Part shown: positions 28,306 to 37,793 of the stretch, in pieces
How positions within the stretch are numbered: the first letter of the stretch is position 1
How the letters are laid out: each line of letters starts with the position of its first letter
NCBI RefSeq assembly: GCF_036195325.1
Contig: NZ_CP108101.1
Location: forward strand, 1,736,001-1,800,000
DNA from: Streptomyces sp. NBC_00234
Lineage (GTDB): Bacteria > Actinomycetota > Actinomycetes > Streptomycetales > Streptomycetaceae
Length of the DNA: 64,000 bases
Direction: 5' to 3'
Made by a program: the position numbers and the translations under genes
Notes under the pieces: generated by a model
What the model saw: only the letters and a program-made list of their open reading frames with translations
What the model was told of the DNA's origin: nothing
The model's database searches: none

Positions 28306-30108
28306 GTGGCCGGGCGCATCGAGGATTACGCACTCATCGGAGACATGCAGACCGCTGCCCTGGTCTGCCGGGACGGCACGGCCGACTGGCTGTGCCTGCC
28401 CCGCTTCGATTCACACGCCGTCTTCGCAGGACTGCTTGGCACCGAGGAGCACGGCTTCTGGCGTCTGGCTCCGGCGACCGGTGAGGGGACTCCGCCGTCT
28501 TTCGCGGACCGTCGCCGCTACCGAGGGGACTCCCTCATCCTGGAATCGGAGTGGGACACGCCGCGCGGCACCGTCCGCGTGACCGATTTCATGCCGCCGC
28601 GTGACGGCGCGCCGCAACTGATCCGGATCGTGGAGGGCGTGAGCGGCCGGGTGCCGATGCGCTCGGAACTGCGCATGCGGTTCAGCTACGGCCGGGTCAC
28701 GCCCTGGGTGCACAAGGTCGACGGCCGCACCGTCGCCGTCGCCGGTCCCGACTCGGTCTGGCTGGACACTCCGGCCGAGACCTACGGCAAGAACCTGACG
28801 ACGTACTCCGACTTCACCGTGGGACCGGGTGACCGGGTCGCGCTCACGATCAGCTGGCAGCCCTCGCACCGCGAGCCCCCGGCCCTGCCCGACCCCGAAG
28901 GATCCCTGGAGGCGACGGAGCAGTTCTGGCGCGAGTGGGTCGACCAGTGCACGTACCACGGGCCCTACCGGGAAGCCGTGGTCCGCTCGCTGATCACGCT
29001 CAAGGCCCTCACGTACGCGCCCACCGGCGGCATCGTGGCGGCCCCGACGACCTCCCTCCCGGAGGAGATCGGGGGCGTACGGAACTGGGACTACCGCTAC
29101 ACCTGGCTGCGCGACGCCGCCATCACCCTCTCCTCGCTGCTGCGCACCGGCTACCGCGAGGAGGCCCGCGCCTGGCGCGAGTGGCTGCTGCGGGCCGTCG
29201 CGGGCGACCCGGAGAACCTGCAGATCATGTACGGGATCGCGGGTGAACGGGAGCTCGGCGAGGCGGAGCTGGACTGGCTGCCCGGATACGAGAACTCCGG
29301 CCCGGTCCGCGTCGGCAACGGGGCGGCCGGACAGCTCCAGCTCGATGTGTACGGCGAGGTCACCGAGGCGCTGCACCTGGCGCACATGACCGGCCTGACC
29401 CGCAACGACTACGCGGTGGGGCTCCAGCTCAAGCTGATCGAGTACCTGGAGAAGCACTGGGACGAGCCCGACGAGGGCATCTGGGAGGTGCGCGGGCCGC
29501 GCCGCCACTTCGTGCACTCCAAGGTGATGGCCTGGGTCGCGGTCGACCGCACCATCAAGCTGATCGAGTCCGGGGACACCGACGGGCCGCTGGAGCGCTG
29601 GCGCGAGCTGCGTGACGACATCCACCGCGATGTCTGCGAGCGGGGCTACGACAGGGACCGCAACACCTTCACCCAGTCCTACGGCTCGAAGGAGCTGGAC
29701 GCGTCCCTGCTGCTCATTCCGCAGATGGGCTTCCTGCCGCCGGACGACAAGCGGGTCATCGGCACGATCGAGGCGATCCAGCGGGAGCTGTCGACGGAGG
29801 ACGGCTTCGTCCTGCGCTACCCGACCGCGGGTGAGAACGCCGGCGTGGACGGGCTGGAGGGCGACGAGGGCGCGTTCCTGGCGTGTTCGTTCTGGCTGGC
29901 GGACGACCTCGCGATGATCGGACGGGTCGACGAGGCGCGCCGGCTCTTCGAGAAGCTGCTCTCGCTCCGCAACGACCTCGGCCTGCTCGCCGAGGAGTGG
30001 GACCCCAGGCTGCAGCGCCAGGTGGGCAACTTCCCGCAGGCGTTCAGTCACGTGCCGCTGATCGACACGGCCCTGCGGCTGACGGCGAGCGGGGCGTACG
30101 TCGGCTGA
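28306..30108 (+). CDS. Glycoside hydrolase family 15 protein (trehalase/glucoamylase-like)
   Basis: 600 residues, cytoplasmic. The N-terminal beta-sandwich (AGRIEDYALIGDMQTAALVC, DGTADWLCLPRFDSHAVFAG) is joined to an (alpha/alpha)6 barrel with GGVRNWDYRYTWLRDAAITL around the catalytic acid and LLAEEWDPRLQRQVGNFPQA carrying the probable base. Actinobacterial members of this type include trehalases and alpha-glucosidases acting on storage sugars. GTG at 28306 is preferred: GGAG precedes it by six bases and homologues begin at AGRIEDY; ATG codons at 28282 and 28300 are alternatives. Confidence 0.9.
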   Translation: MAGRIEDYALIGDMQTAALVCRDGTADWLCLPRFDSHAVFAGLLGTEEHGFWRLAPATGEGTPPSFADRRRYRGDSLILESEWDTPRGTVRVTDFMPPRDGAPQLIRIVEGVSGRVPMRSELRMRFSYGRVTPWVHKVDGRTVAVAGPDSVWLDTPAETYGKNLTTYSDFTVGPGDRVALTISWQPSHREPPALPDPEGSLEATEQFWREWVDQCTYHGPYREAVVRSLITLKALTYAPTGGIVAAPTTSLPEEIGGVRNWDYRYTWLRDAAITLSSLLRTGYREEARAWREWLLRAVAGDPENLQIMYGIAGERELGEAELDWLPGYENSGPVRVGNGAAGQLQLDVYGEVTEALHLAHMTGLTRNDYAVGLQLKLIEYLEKHWDEPDEGIWEVRGPRRHFVHSKVMAWVAVDRTIKLIESGDTDGPLERWRELRDDIHRDVCERGYDRDRNTFTQSYGSKELDASLLLIPQMGFLPPDDKRVIGTIEAIQRELSTEDGFVLRYPTAGENAGVDGLEGDEGAFLACSFWLADDLAMIGRVDEARRLFEKLLSLRNDLGLLAEEWDPRLQRQVGNFPQAFSHVPLIDTALRLTASGAYVG

Positions 30109-30143
30109 ACACACGGCCCGGTGATACCGGCCTCTTGTGGACC

Positions 30144-30186
30144 GGAATGCCCCGGCCGTCCCTCATACGGACGGCCGGGGCATTCC
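30144..30186 (+). terminator. Terminator hairpin after the GH15 gene
   Basis: Perfect 18-bp stem GGAATGCCCCGGCCGTCC with a 7-nt loop, 36 bases after the stop. Confidence 0.8.
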
Positions 30187-30354
30187 GGTACTGACGCAAT
30201 CACAGCCTGACGGACATCGAAACGAAGGCGGTCCACTGCTGACCCTTCGGTCCCGCGGGCGGGATGCGGTGGCAGGACAGGTGCCGAACGGCCGGTACGG
30301 GCAAGCGGTAATACGCTTGGACTGTCCTGTCACGCCTCCGGAAGGGGGCCCTCG

Positions 30355-31740
30355 ATGGCGCCCCGCAGCACAGCCGAAGCCGACCTCACCGGCCTTCGTG
30401 AGGAACTTGCGGGAGACGCGCTCACACCCGCCGACGCGGGCTACGACGAAGCGCGCACCGTATACAACGGGATGATCGACCGGCGTCCCTCGGTCATCGC
30501 CCAGTGCGAGTCAGCCGCCGACGTGGCGCACGCCCTGCGCTTCGCCCGCGCCCACGGCCTGGAGATCGCCGTGCGCGGCGGTGGCCACAGCGTCGCCGGT
30601 ACGTCGTTGAGCGAAGGCGGACTCGTCGTCGACCTGCGCCGTATGAACGACGTGACGGTCGACCCGGCTTCCCGGGCGGCGCGGGTCGGCGGCGGCGCCA
30701 TCATGAGCGACCTGGACCGGGCCACCCAGCCGTACGGCCTGGCGACCACCGGCGGCCGGGTCTCGACCACCGGCGTCGGGGGCTTCACCCTCGGCGGAGG
30801 TTCCGGCTGGCTGGAGCGCAAGTTCGGCCTGGCCTGCGACAACCTGCTGGCCGTCGAGCTGGTCACCGCCGACGGCGACACGGTGCACGCGAGCGTCGAC
30901 GAGAACCCCGAACTCTTCTGGGCCCTGCACGGCGGCGGCGGGAACTTCGGTGTCGCCACCTCCCTCACCCTCGAACTGCACGAGCTGCCCGCGATGAGCA
31001 TCGCCATGCTGCTCCACCGCCCGGAGGACGGCCGCCAGGTCGTGGAGACCTTCCGCGACGTGATGGAGTCGGCGCCGGACGAGGCGGGCGGCGGCTGCCT
31101 CTACATGACCGCCCCGCCCGAGGACTTCGTACCCGAGCACCTGGTCGGTACGCAGCTCTGCGCGACGCTGTTCACCTTCGCGGGCCCGGAGGCAGAGGCC
31201 CACGCCGTGGCGGCCCCGCTGCTCGCCCTCCGCCGCGAGGCCGAAGTCGTCGCCGAACTTCCGTACGCGGATCTCCAGTGCATGCTGGACGACCCGCCGG
31301 GCATGCGGAACTACTGGTCCGCCGAGTATCTGGACAGCTTCCCGGACGAGGCGGTGGACGTGTTCTGCGCCCGCGCGGCGGACATTCCGATGCCCTCGGC
31401 GACCCAGCACGTGCTGTTCCCGATGGGCGGCGCGGTGTCCCGCAACACCTCCGGTTATCCGCTGCCGTGGCGCCACGCGCCCTGGGCCGTGCACCCCTTC
31501 GGCGTCTGGGAGAGCCCGTCCGACGACACGCGCGGCACCCAGTGGGTACGCGACGTGCGCGCCGACATGCGGCCCTGGTCCGGTGGCGCCGTGTACCTGA
31601 ACTTCATCGGGAACGAGGGATCGGACCGGGTCGTCGAGGGCGTCGGCGCCGAGAACTACGCACGGCTTGCCGCGGTCAAGGCCGTCTACGACCCCGACAA
31701 CGTGTTCCACCTCAACCACAACATCAAGCCGGCCGCATAG
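30355..31740 (+). CDS. FAD-binding oxidoreductase (BBE/VAO family)
   Basis: 461 residues. The PP-loop FAD domain includes AVRGGGHSVAGTSLSEGGLV, whose histidine is the expected 8-alpha covalent FAD site, and TTGVGGFTLGGGSGWLERKF. CDNLLAVELV follows, with a cysteine that might give a second FAD link. The C-terminal BBE motif is present (YARLAAVKAVYDPDNVFHLN). No signal peptide, so cytoplasmic. Relatives oxidise sugars, aclacinomycin-type glycosides or alkaloids; substrate here unknown. ATG with GGAAGGGGG upstream. The downstream PucR regulator is 173 bases away, same strand. Confidence 0.9.
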   Translation: MAPRSTAEADLTGLREELAGDALTPADAGYDEARTVYNGMIDRRPSVIAQCESAADVAHALRFARAHGLEIAVRGGGHSVAGTSLSEGGLVVDLRRMNDVTVDPASRAARVGGGAIMSDLDRATQPYGLATTGGRVSTTGVGGFTLGGGSGWLERKFGLACDNLLAVELVTADGDTVHASVDENPELFWALHGGGGNFGVATSLTLELHELPAMSIAMLLHRPEDGRQVVETFRDVMESAPDEAGGGCLYMTAPPEDFVPEHLVGTQLCATLFTFAGPEAEAHAVAAPLLALRREAEVVAELPYADLQCMLDDPPGMRNYWSAEYLDSFPDEAVDVFCARAADIPMPSATQHVLFPMGGAVSRNTSGYPLPWRHAPWAVHPFGVWESPSDDTRGTQWVRDVRADMRPWSGGAVYLNFIGNEGSDRVVEGVGAENYARLAAVKAVYDPDNVFHLNHNIKPAA

Positions 31741-31913
31741 ATGTGACGCACGCCATACCGACAGAACGGCGGGCAAACCGCCCGCACACACGACGAGTTG
31801 TCCAGGGGGTGCCCTCCCCGCGTCCGGGCGGACCGGCCCCGTCGATGTTCACGGCCCCATTCGCCCGGTAACTTCCTGGTCAGGGCGACAGCCCGTCGGA
31901 CCCGAGTGGAAGC

Positions 31914-33554
31914 GTGAGGGCTCAGCCAGTGGAGACCCAAGGCGGAATAACCGTGCAGCGCGCGCTGGAGCTCCCTGGGCTGCGCGGCGGACTCCCGGAG
32001 GTCGTGGCCGGCGCGGACCGGCTGAACCGTACGGTGCGCTGGGTGCACGCCGGCGAGGTGCCCAACATCGCGTCGCTCCTCAAGGGCGGCGAACTGCTGC
32101 TCACCACCGGCCTGGGGCTCGGCACCCGTCCCGCCGAGCAGCGGGCCTTCGTCCGCAGGCTCGCCGACCGCGGCATAGCCGCCCTCGTGGTGGAGCTGGG
32201 GCCGCGCTTCAGCCGGCTGCCCGCGTCCATCGTGGACGCCGCACGCGCGGCCGGTCTGCCGCTCGTACAGCTGCACCGCGAGGTGCCGTTCGTCGCGGTG
32301 ACCGAGGAGGTCCACACCGAGATCGTCAACGGGCACTACGCGCTCCTCCAGCAGGCCGAGGAGGTGCACAGGCGCTGTACGCACGCGCTGCTGGGCGGCG
32401 GAGGCGTGCCGCAGGTGCTCGGCATCCTGGCGGACTTCACCGCCAACCCGGTCTTCCTGGAGACCGCCGACGGCCAGTTGCTGTACGCGGCGGGCACCGG
32501 GGCCCGCCCGGCGAGCGCGGATCCGCTCCAGGTCTGGGACGGGATGCGCGGCGGGCGGGCGGCCCGCGAGACCCCGCCCACCGGTGCCTTGCTGGTGGAC
32601 GTGCCGGGCGGGGGCGCGGGCGCCGGTTCGGTGCGGGCCAGGCTGGTGCTGCTGGCCGTGGACGGCCCGCTGGTGCCCGTGCACCGGATGGCTGCCGAAC
32701 GGGCCGCCGGCATCATCGCCGTCGTCCTGATGCAGGCGCGCCAGGAGGAGGAGCTCGCGGCACGCGGCCGGGGTGACTTCCTGACCGACCTCGCCGAGGG
32801 CCGGATCACCCCCGAGGACGCCCCCGCCCAGGCCCGGGTCCTCGGCTTCAAGCCGGGCGACGCCCCGCTGCTGCCCGTGGTGATGCGCCTGGCGCCCGAG
32901 CTCTCCCCCTCGGGCAACTGGGCGCTGCTCGCCCGCGCGGTCCTGGAGGAGCTCTCCTCGGTGGGCGTCCCCGTCCTGCTCGGCGTCCGGCCCGTGGAGG
33001 GCAGGGTGCCGGTGCTGCTGGGGCTGCGCTCGGACACCGAGCGCACGGCGGTGGCCGACCGGGTCGCCGCGGCGCTGCGGGCGGGCGTGGCCCGCGCCGG
33101 CCTGGAGCGCGCCGGATCGCATCCGCCGGTCGTGGTGGTCGGAGTGGCGGGCGGCTGGGCGGCGGCCGGGGCCGGGCTGCGGCACGCGGCGGAGACCGCA
33201 GCCGCGGCGCAGGGGCTCAGTGACCGCCCGTGGTACGACGCCCGGCGCCTCGACATCGACCTGCTGCTGTGGCGGCTGCGGGACCACCCGGATCTGGCGG
33301 CGTTCGTGGACCGGGCGATCGGCCCGCTGCGCGACCACGACCGCACCTCGCGGCCACCGCTGCTCCCCACCCTGGAGGCGTATCTCGCCCATGCGGGCCG
33401 CAAGGCGGAGACGGCCCGGGAACTGCATCTGAACCGGCAGACGCTCTACAACAGGCTGGCCCGCATAGGCGAGTTGCTCGGCACGGATCTGGACGACCCG
33501 CAGACGGTGCTCGCCCTGAGCCTGGCCCTGCGCGCACGCCGCCACGCCTCGTAG
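31914..33554 (+). CDS. PucR-family transcriptional regulator
   Basis: 546 residues. N-terminal PucR domain (ITVQRALELPGLRGGLPEVV, VPNIASLLKGGELLLTTGLG) is thought to sense a metabolite. A middle GGDEF-like/CdaR part follows, and the C-terminal HTH_30 carries YLAHAGRKAETARELHLNRQ then TLYNRLARIGELLG. The family controls purine, amino-acid or sugar-acid catabolism. GTG at 31914 is used, with GTG at 31929 possible. The preceding oxidoreductase is a candidate target by proximity only. Confidence 0.9.
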   Translation: MRAQPVETQGGITVQRALELPGLRGGLPEVVAGADRLNRTVRWVHAGEVPNIASLLKGGELLLTTGLGLGTRPAEQRAFVRRLADRGIAALVVELGPRFSRLPASIVDAARAAGLPLVQLHREVPFVAVTEEVHTEIVNGHYALLQQAEEVHRRCTHALLGGGGVPQVLGILADFTANPVFLETADGQLLYAAGTGARPASADPLQVWDGMRGGRAARETPPTGALLVDVPGGGAGAGSVRARLVLLAVDGPLVPVHRMAAERAAGIIAVVLMQARQEEELAARGRGDFLTDLAEGRITPEDAPAQARVLGFKPGDAPLLPVVMRLAPELSPSGNWALLARAVLEELSSVGVPVLLGVRPVEGRVPVLLGLRSDTERTAVADRVAAALRAGVARAGLERAGSHPPVVVVGVAGGWAAAGAGLRHAAETAAAAQGLSDRPWYDARRLDIDLLLWRLRDHPDLAAFVDRAIGPLRDHDRTSRPPLLPTLEAYLAHAGRKAETARELHLNRQTLYNRLARIGELLGTDLDDPQTVLALSLALRARRHAS

Positions 33555-33585
33555 CCGCCGCCAACGGCCTTTCCCCGGCGGCGGT

Positions 33586-34680
33586 TCAGTGGGTGCGAAG
33601 CACCTGTGGCTGGGCCAACTCGTCGTACACGGCGAGCACTTGCGCGATCGTGTCGTCCTCGGTGGGCCAGCCGGCAGCCTGCACGGGTCCCGCGGAAGCC
33701 AGCCGTTCCCGCCGCTCCGGGTCGCCGAGCAGCCGGATCACGGCGCGGGCGAGCGCTTCGGCGTTCCCGTACGGGACCAGTTCGGCCGCGTCACCGACGA
33801 GTTCGGGCACTCCGCCGACCGCCGTGGCGACGAGGGGAACACCGAGCCGCAGCGCTTCCTGGGCCAGGAGCGAGCGGGCTTCCCAACGGCTGGACAGGAT
33901 CACCAGATCGGCGGCGCCGAGGAGTTCACCGACGTCCTCCCGGCAGCCGATGAGAGCGACGGGCAGCCGCTCGTCCCTGATCCGTCGCTGCAGGTCCGCC
34001 CTGCACGGCCCCTCCCCCGCGATGACCAGCAGGGGTACGGGGTCGAGCTCCCGCCACATACGAGCGGCGTCCAGCAGCATGTCGTAGCCGTGGGCCGGCA
34101 CGAGACTGCCCACGGCCATCAGCAACGGCCGCTCCACCGCGCCGAGTTCGGCTCTTGCCTTGCCGTCGTGGATGCTCACGGGGAACCGGGCCACCGGCAC
34201 CGCGACCGGTGCGAGCCTGGCGTCGCGCGCGCCGCGCCTGCGGGCCCGGTCGACCAGATCCGACGAGCTGCCGAGGACAACGGCCGCCGCACGGACGGCC
34301 CTTCGCTCCAGCAGGCGCAGCAGCCGGCGCCGGGCACCCTCGGCATGGGACCGGGTGTGCCAGGTCAGGACGAGCGGGGTCCGCCGCCCGCTGAGCGCGA
34401 GCCCGGCACGTACCGCCGCGTGCAGTCCATGGGCGTGAACGACGTCGGCGTCCGCGCAGGCGGCACGCAGCGCCGCGACGGCGGAGGGGTCACTGCGCCG
34501 GGGAACGGGGGCGAAGTGCGCTCCGGTGGCGGGGAAGTCGTAGGTGCGGTCCAGCTCGGCCGGCGCGCAGACCGTGACCCGCACGCCCCTCGCCACGAGC
34601 CCTGCGGACAGCGAGCTGACATGTGCGCTGCTGCCCGCACTGCCCCCGCCCAGGACTTGGACCGTATGCAGCTGTGACAC
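33586..34680 (-). CDS. Glycosyltransferase family 4 protein
   Basis: 364 residues, GT-B fold. N-terminal VLGGGSAGSSAHVSSLSAGL, DADVVHAHGLHAAVRAGL; C-terminal donor domain PLLMAVGSLVPAHGYDMLLD, LLVIAGEGPCRADLQ, and SRWEARSLLAQEALRLGVPL, where alanine-arginine replaces the commoner E-G/F-G pair. The GTG at 34680 (VSQLHTVQVLGG) is the family-like start and has GGGAG nine bases upstream. Convergent with the PucR gene (31 bases apart). Acceptor unknown. Confidence 0.88.
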   Translation of the reverse strand: MSQLHTVQVLGGGSAGSSAHVSSLSAGLVARGVRVTVCAPAELDRTYDFPATGAHFAPVPRRSDPSAVAALRAACADADVVHAHGLHAAVRAGLALSGRRTPLVLTWHTRSHAEGARRRLLRLLERRAVRAAAVVLGSSSDLVDRARRRGARDARLAPVAVPVARFPVSIHDGKARAELGAVERPLLMAVGSLVPAHGYDMLLDAARMWRELDPVPLLVIAGEGPCRADLQRRIRDERLPVALIGCREDVGELLGAADLVILSSRWEARSLLAQEALRLGVPLVATAVGGVPELVGDAAELVPYGNAEALARAVIRLLGDPERRERLASAGPVQAAGWPTEDDTIAQVLAVYDELAQPQVLRTH

Positions 34681-35045
34681 GTTGAATGGCTCCCGGGGCT
34701 CCCGAGTCGGCGGTCTGTACAGCGCCAAGGATGCCAGCCCGTACGCACGTTCCGGGACCGCCGGAACGTTGCTGCGGTGCGGCTGGTGACAACGAGCCGC
34801 ACCGCATCACTCGCACGGGTGAGACGAATGGCGCGCTATTGCCGCCCGGACGCATGCGCTCCGTCCGGCCGGCAGCCCTGCCCGCGCCCCTTCCGGGCCC
34901 GCGCGACAGCCGGGCGAGTCGGGGCCCCGGCCCAGGAGCCACGGCCACGAGGTTCTCGCGCCCGGGCTCCCGGCGTTCCGGCCAGGGAGCGTCCGCAAAG
35001 TCTCGTCGTCCACCCGAAGGCCAGACGAGACTTTGCGGACACGAC
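34681..35045. other. Intergenic region between recN and the glycosyltransferase
   Basis: Holds the recN terminator (34991-35040) and, nearer 34690-34860, the probable glycosyltransferase promoter. No supported coding sequence. Confidence 0.4.
34991..35040 (-). terminator. Terminator-like hairpin after recN
   Basis: Perfect 17-bp inverted repeat GTCCGCAAAGTCTCGTC with a 16-nt loop, starting six bases beyond the recN stop. Confidence 0.75.
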
Positions 35046-36785
35046 CTAACCGTCCGCCCGCGCCGAGGCCAGCAGCTCCTCGGCGTGCGCACGGGCCGTC
35101 TCCGAGTCCTCCTGGCCCGCGAGCATCCGCGACAGCTCCCTGACCCGGTCCTCGCCCTCCAGGACGGTGACACCGCTCCTGGTCACGGAACCGTCGACCG
35201 TCTTCTCGACCAGCAGCTGCCGGTCCGCGAACGCCGCCACCTGGGGCAGGTGGGTCACGACCACGACCTGCGCCGACCGGGCGAGCTTCGCCAGGCGCCG
35301 GCCGACCTCGACCGCCGCCTTGCCGCCGACCCCCGCGTCGACCTCGTCGAAGAGGTACGTCGGCACGGGGGCGGACCCCGCGAACACCACCTCGACGGCG
35401 AGCATCACGCGGGACAGCTCACCGCCCGACGCGCCCTTGGCGATCGGCCGGGGCTGGGCACCGGGGTGCGGGGCCAGGAGCAGTTCGACCTCGTCCGCGC
35501 CGGACGGACCGTAGAGGACGCTCCGCCCGCCGACGTCGATGCCGGACGCCTCGTCCGGCGCCTCGGTCTGCCTGATCTCGAACGAGACCCGGGCGTGCGG
35601 CATCGCGAGCGAGGCCAGTTCCGCGGTCACGGCCCCGGCGAAACGCTCCGCTGCCTCCGTACGCGCGTCCGTCAGCGCCTGTCCGAGAGCGGAGAGTTCG
35701 CCGCGCAGCGCGTCGCGCTCCGCCGTGAGCTCGCCGATCCGGTCGTCGTCGCCCTCCAGCTCGGTGAGCCGGGCGGCGCCGTCCTCGGCCCAGGCCAGGA
35801 CCGCGGCGACGTCCTCGCCGTATTTGCGGGTGAGCGCGGTGAGCGCCGCGCGGCGCTCCTCGACCGCGGCGAGCCGCAGCGGATCGGATTCCAGCTGGTC
35901 GGCGTACCCGGCCAGCTCTCCCGCCACGTCGGCCAGCAGGATCGAGATCTCCCCGATCCGGTCGGCGAGTCCGGCCAGCGCCGGATCGTGGGCCCGTACG
36001 GCCTCCAGGGACCGGCCCGCCGCCGCGACCACGGTCGTGGCGTCGACACCTTCCTGGTCCTCGGGATTGCCCGCGAGCGCCCCGTGCGCGAGGGACGCGG
36101 CGGAGGCGAGCGCGTCGGCGTGGCCGAGCCGTTCCGCCTCCGAGGCCAGCTCGACGTCCTCACCCGGCCGGGGGTCGACGGCGGCGACCTCGTTGAGGCC
36201 GAAGCGCAACAGGTCCGCCTCCTGGGCCCGTTCACGGGCCCGCGTGGTCAGCTCGTCGAGTTCCGCGGCCACCGCGCGCAGCCGCCGGTAGGCGGAGGCG
36301 TAGGTGGCATGGGGCACGTCGACGCCGTCGCCCGCGTACCGGTCGAGGGCCTGCCGCTGGCGGGCGGGCTTGAGAAGCCCCTGCTGGTCGGTCTGGCCGT
36401 GCACGGCGACGAGTTCGTCGGCGAGTTCGGCCAGCACCCCGACGGGCACGGACCGGCCGCCCAGATGGGCGCGGGAACGCCCCTCCGCCGAAACGGTACG
36501 GCTGATGAGCAGCGCACCGTCGTCGAGTTCCGCCCCGGCCTCCTCGGCACGCAGCGCCGCCGCGTCGCCCTCGGACACCGTGATCCGTCCTTCGACGACC
36601 GCGGCCTTGGCCCCGACCCGCACCAGGGCAGGGTCGGCGCGCCCGCCGAGCAGCAGCCCCAGGCTGGTGACGACCATGGTCTTGCCCGCGCCGGTCTCGC
36701 CCGTCACCGCGGTGAAACCGGGTGACAGCTCCACCACCGCGTCGTCGATGACTCCGAGCGACCGTATCCGCATCTCCTCCAACAC
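35046..36785 (-). CDS. recN: DNA repair protein RecN
   Basis: SMC-like ATPase for double-strand-break repair, 579 residues. N-terminal Walker A in FTAVTGETGAGKTMVVTSLG; long alpha-helical coiled-coil arms in the centre (rich in A/E/L/R); C-terminal head with ASGGELSRVMLAVEVVFAG (signature) and TYLFDEVDAGVGGKAAVEVG (Walker B). GTG at 36785 (VLEEMRIRS) gives eight bases from AAGG, better than GTG at 36791. Third in the tlyA-nadK-recN order conserved in actinobacteria. Confidence 0.95.
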   Translation of the reverse strand: MLEEMRIRSLGVIDDAVVELSPGFTAVTGETGAGKTMVVTSLGLLLGGRADPALVRVGAKAAVVEGRITVSEGDAAALRAEEAGAELDDGALLISRTVSAEGRSRAHLGGRSVPVGVLAELADELVAVHGQTDQQGLLKPARQRQALDRYAGDGVDVPHATYASAYRRLRAVAAELDELTTRARERAQEADLLRFGLNEVAAVDPRPGEDVELASEAERLGHADALASAASLAHGALAGNPEDQEGVDATTVVAAAGRSLEAVRAHDPALAGLADRIGEISILLADVAGELAGYADQLESDPLRLAAVEERRAALTALTRKYGEDVAAVLAWAEDGAARLTELEGDDDRIGELTAERDALRGELSALGQALTDARTEAAERFAGAVTAELASLAMPHARVSFEIRQTEAPDEASGIDVGGRSVLYGPSGADEVELLLAPHPGAQPRPIAKGASGGELSRVMLAVEVVFAGSAPVPTYLFDEVDAGVGGKAAVEVGRRLAKLARSAQVVVVTHLPQVAAFADRQLLVEKTVDGSVTRSGVTVLEGEDRVRELSRMLAGQEDSETARAHAEELLASARADG

Positions 36786-36887
36786 GGACACGACCTTACG
36801 AGGTCCGGACCCCGGTATGCGACGGGGCCCGGTCCCCGATTCACTCTCCGGTGCGCGGGACGGTGACGACAGGGGGTGTCCGGAGGG

Positions 36888-37793
36888 TCAGTGGGGCGCT
36901 CCCCGCCACCCCGAGACGGGCAGCGCGAACTTGGCGACGAGCCGGTCCGTGAAGGACGCCTGGTGCAGCCGTGCCAGCCGTACGGGCACCGCCCCGCGCC
37001 GTACCTCGACCCGCGCCCCGGCGGGCAGCTCCACGGTCCTGCGCCCGTCGCACCACAGCACCCCGTGCGGCGTGTGCGGCTGGACCTCGACGGCGAGCAC
37101 CGAGGTCGGGGAGGTCACGAGCGGTTTGGCGAACAGCGCGTGGGCGCTGATCGGCACCATGAGCAGCGCCTCGACCTCCGGCCAGACGACGGGGCCGCCC
37201 GCCGAGAACGCGTACGCGGTCGATCCGGTCGGGGTCGCGCAGACGATGCCGTCGCAGCCGAACCCGGTGACCGGCCGGCCGTCGATCTCCAGGACGACTT
37301 CGAGCATCCGGTCCGGCGACACCTTCTGCACGGCCGCCTCGTTGAGCGCCCAGTCGGAGTGCACGATGTCGCCGTTGCTGTGCACGAGGACGTCGAGCGT
37401 CATGCGTTCCTCGACCTGGTAGGCGCGGGTGACGACCCGGTCGACCACCTGGTCCAGGTCGTCCCGCTCGGCCTCGGCGAGGAATCCGACCCGGCCGAGG
37501 TTGACGCCGAGCATCGGTACCCCGGAGGCCCGGGAGATCTCGGCGCCGCGCAGCAGTGTGCCGTCCCCGCCGAGGACGATGAGCAGCTCACAGCCGTCCA
37601 CCGCGGCGGGGCCCGTCTCGCTGACGATCTCGACCTCGGGCGGCAACGGCAGATCGGCCGCCTCGTGGGCCAGCACCCGCACGCCGAGACCGTTGCGGAG
37701 CAGTCCCTGCACGACGAGTTCGGCGCTCCGGATCGCGGCCGGCCGGCCGGTGTGCGCGAGAAGAAATACTGTTCGTGCCGTATTCGTCGTCAA
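36888..37793 (-). CDS. nadK: NAD kinase
   Basis: Phosphorylates NAD to NADP, 301 residues. Contains the GGDGT motif in LLIVLGGDGTLLRGAEI, NLGRVGFLAEAERDDLDQVV, and the NE/D element DGIVCATPTGSTAYAFSAGG. TTG at 37793 is the start: GGAGGGG lies five bases upstream and it overlaps the tlyA stop (TTGA). Longer frames upstream run inside tlyA. Confidence 0.96.
   Translation of the reverse strand: MTTNTARTVFLLAHTGRPAAIRSAELVVQGLLRNGLGVRVLAHEAADLPLPPEVEIVSETGPAAVDGCELLIVLGGDGTLLRGAEISRASGVPMLGVNLGRVGFLAEAERDDLDQVVDRVVTRAYQVEERMTLDVLVHSNGDIVHSDWALNEAAVQKVSPDRMLEVVLEIDGRPVTGFGCDGIVCATPTGSTAYAFSAGGPVVWPEVEALLMVPISAHALFAKPLVTSPTSVLAVEVQPHTPHGVLWCDGRRTVELPAGARVEVRRGAVPVRLARLHQASFTDRLVAKFALPVSGWRGAPH

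Noticed and set aside
34686..36725. 679-residue plus-strand frame opposite recN
   Set aside because: Antisense shadow of recN with biased composition.
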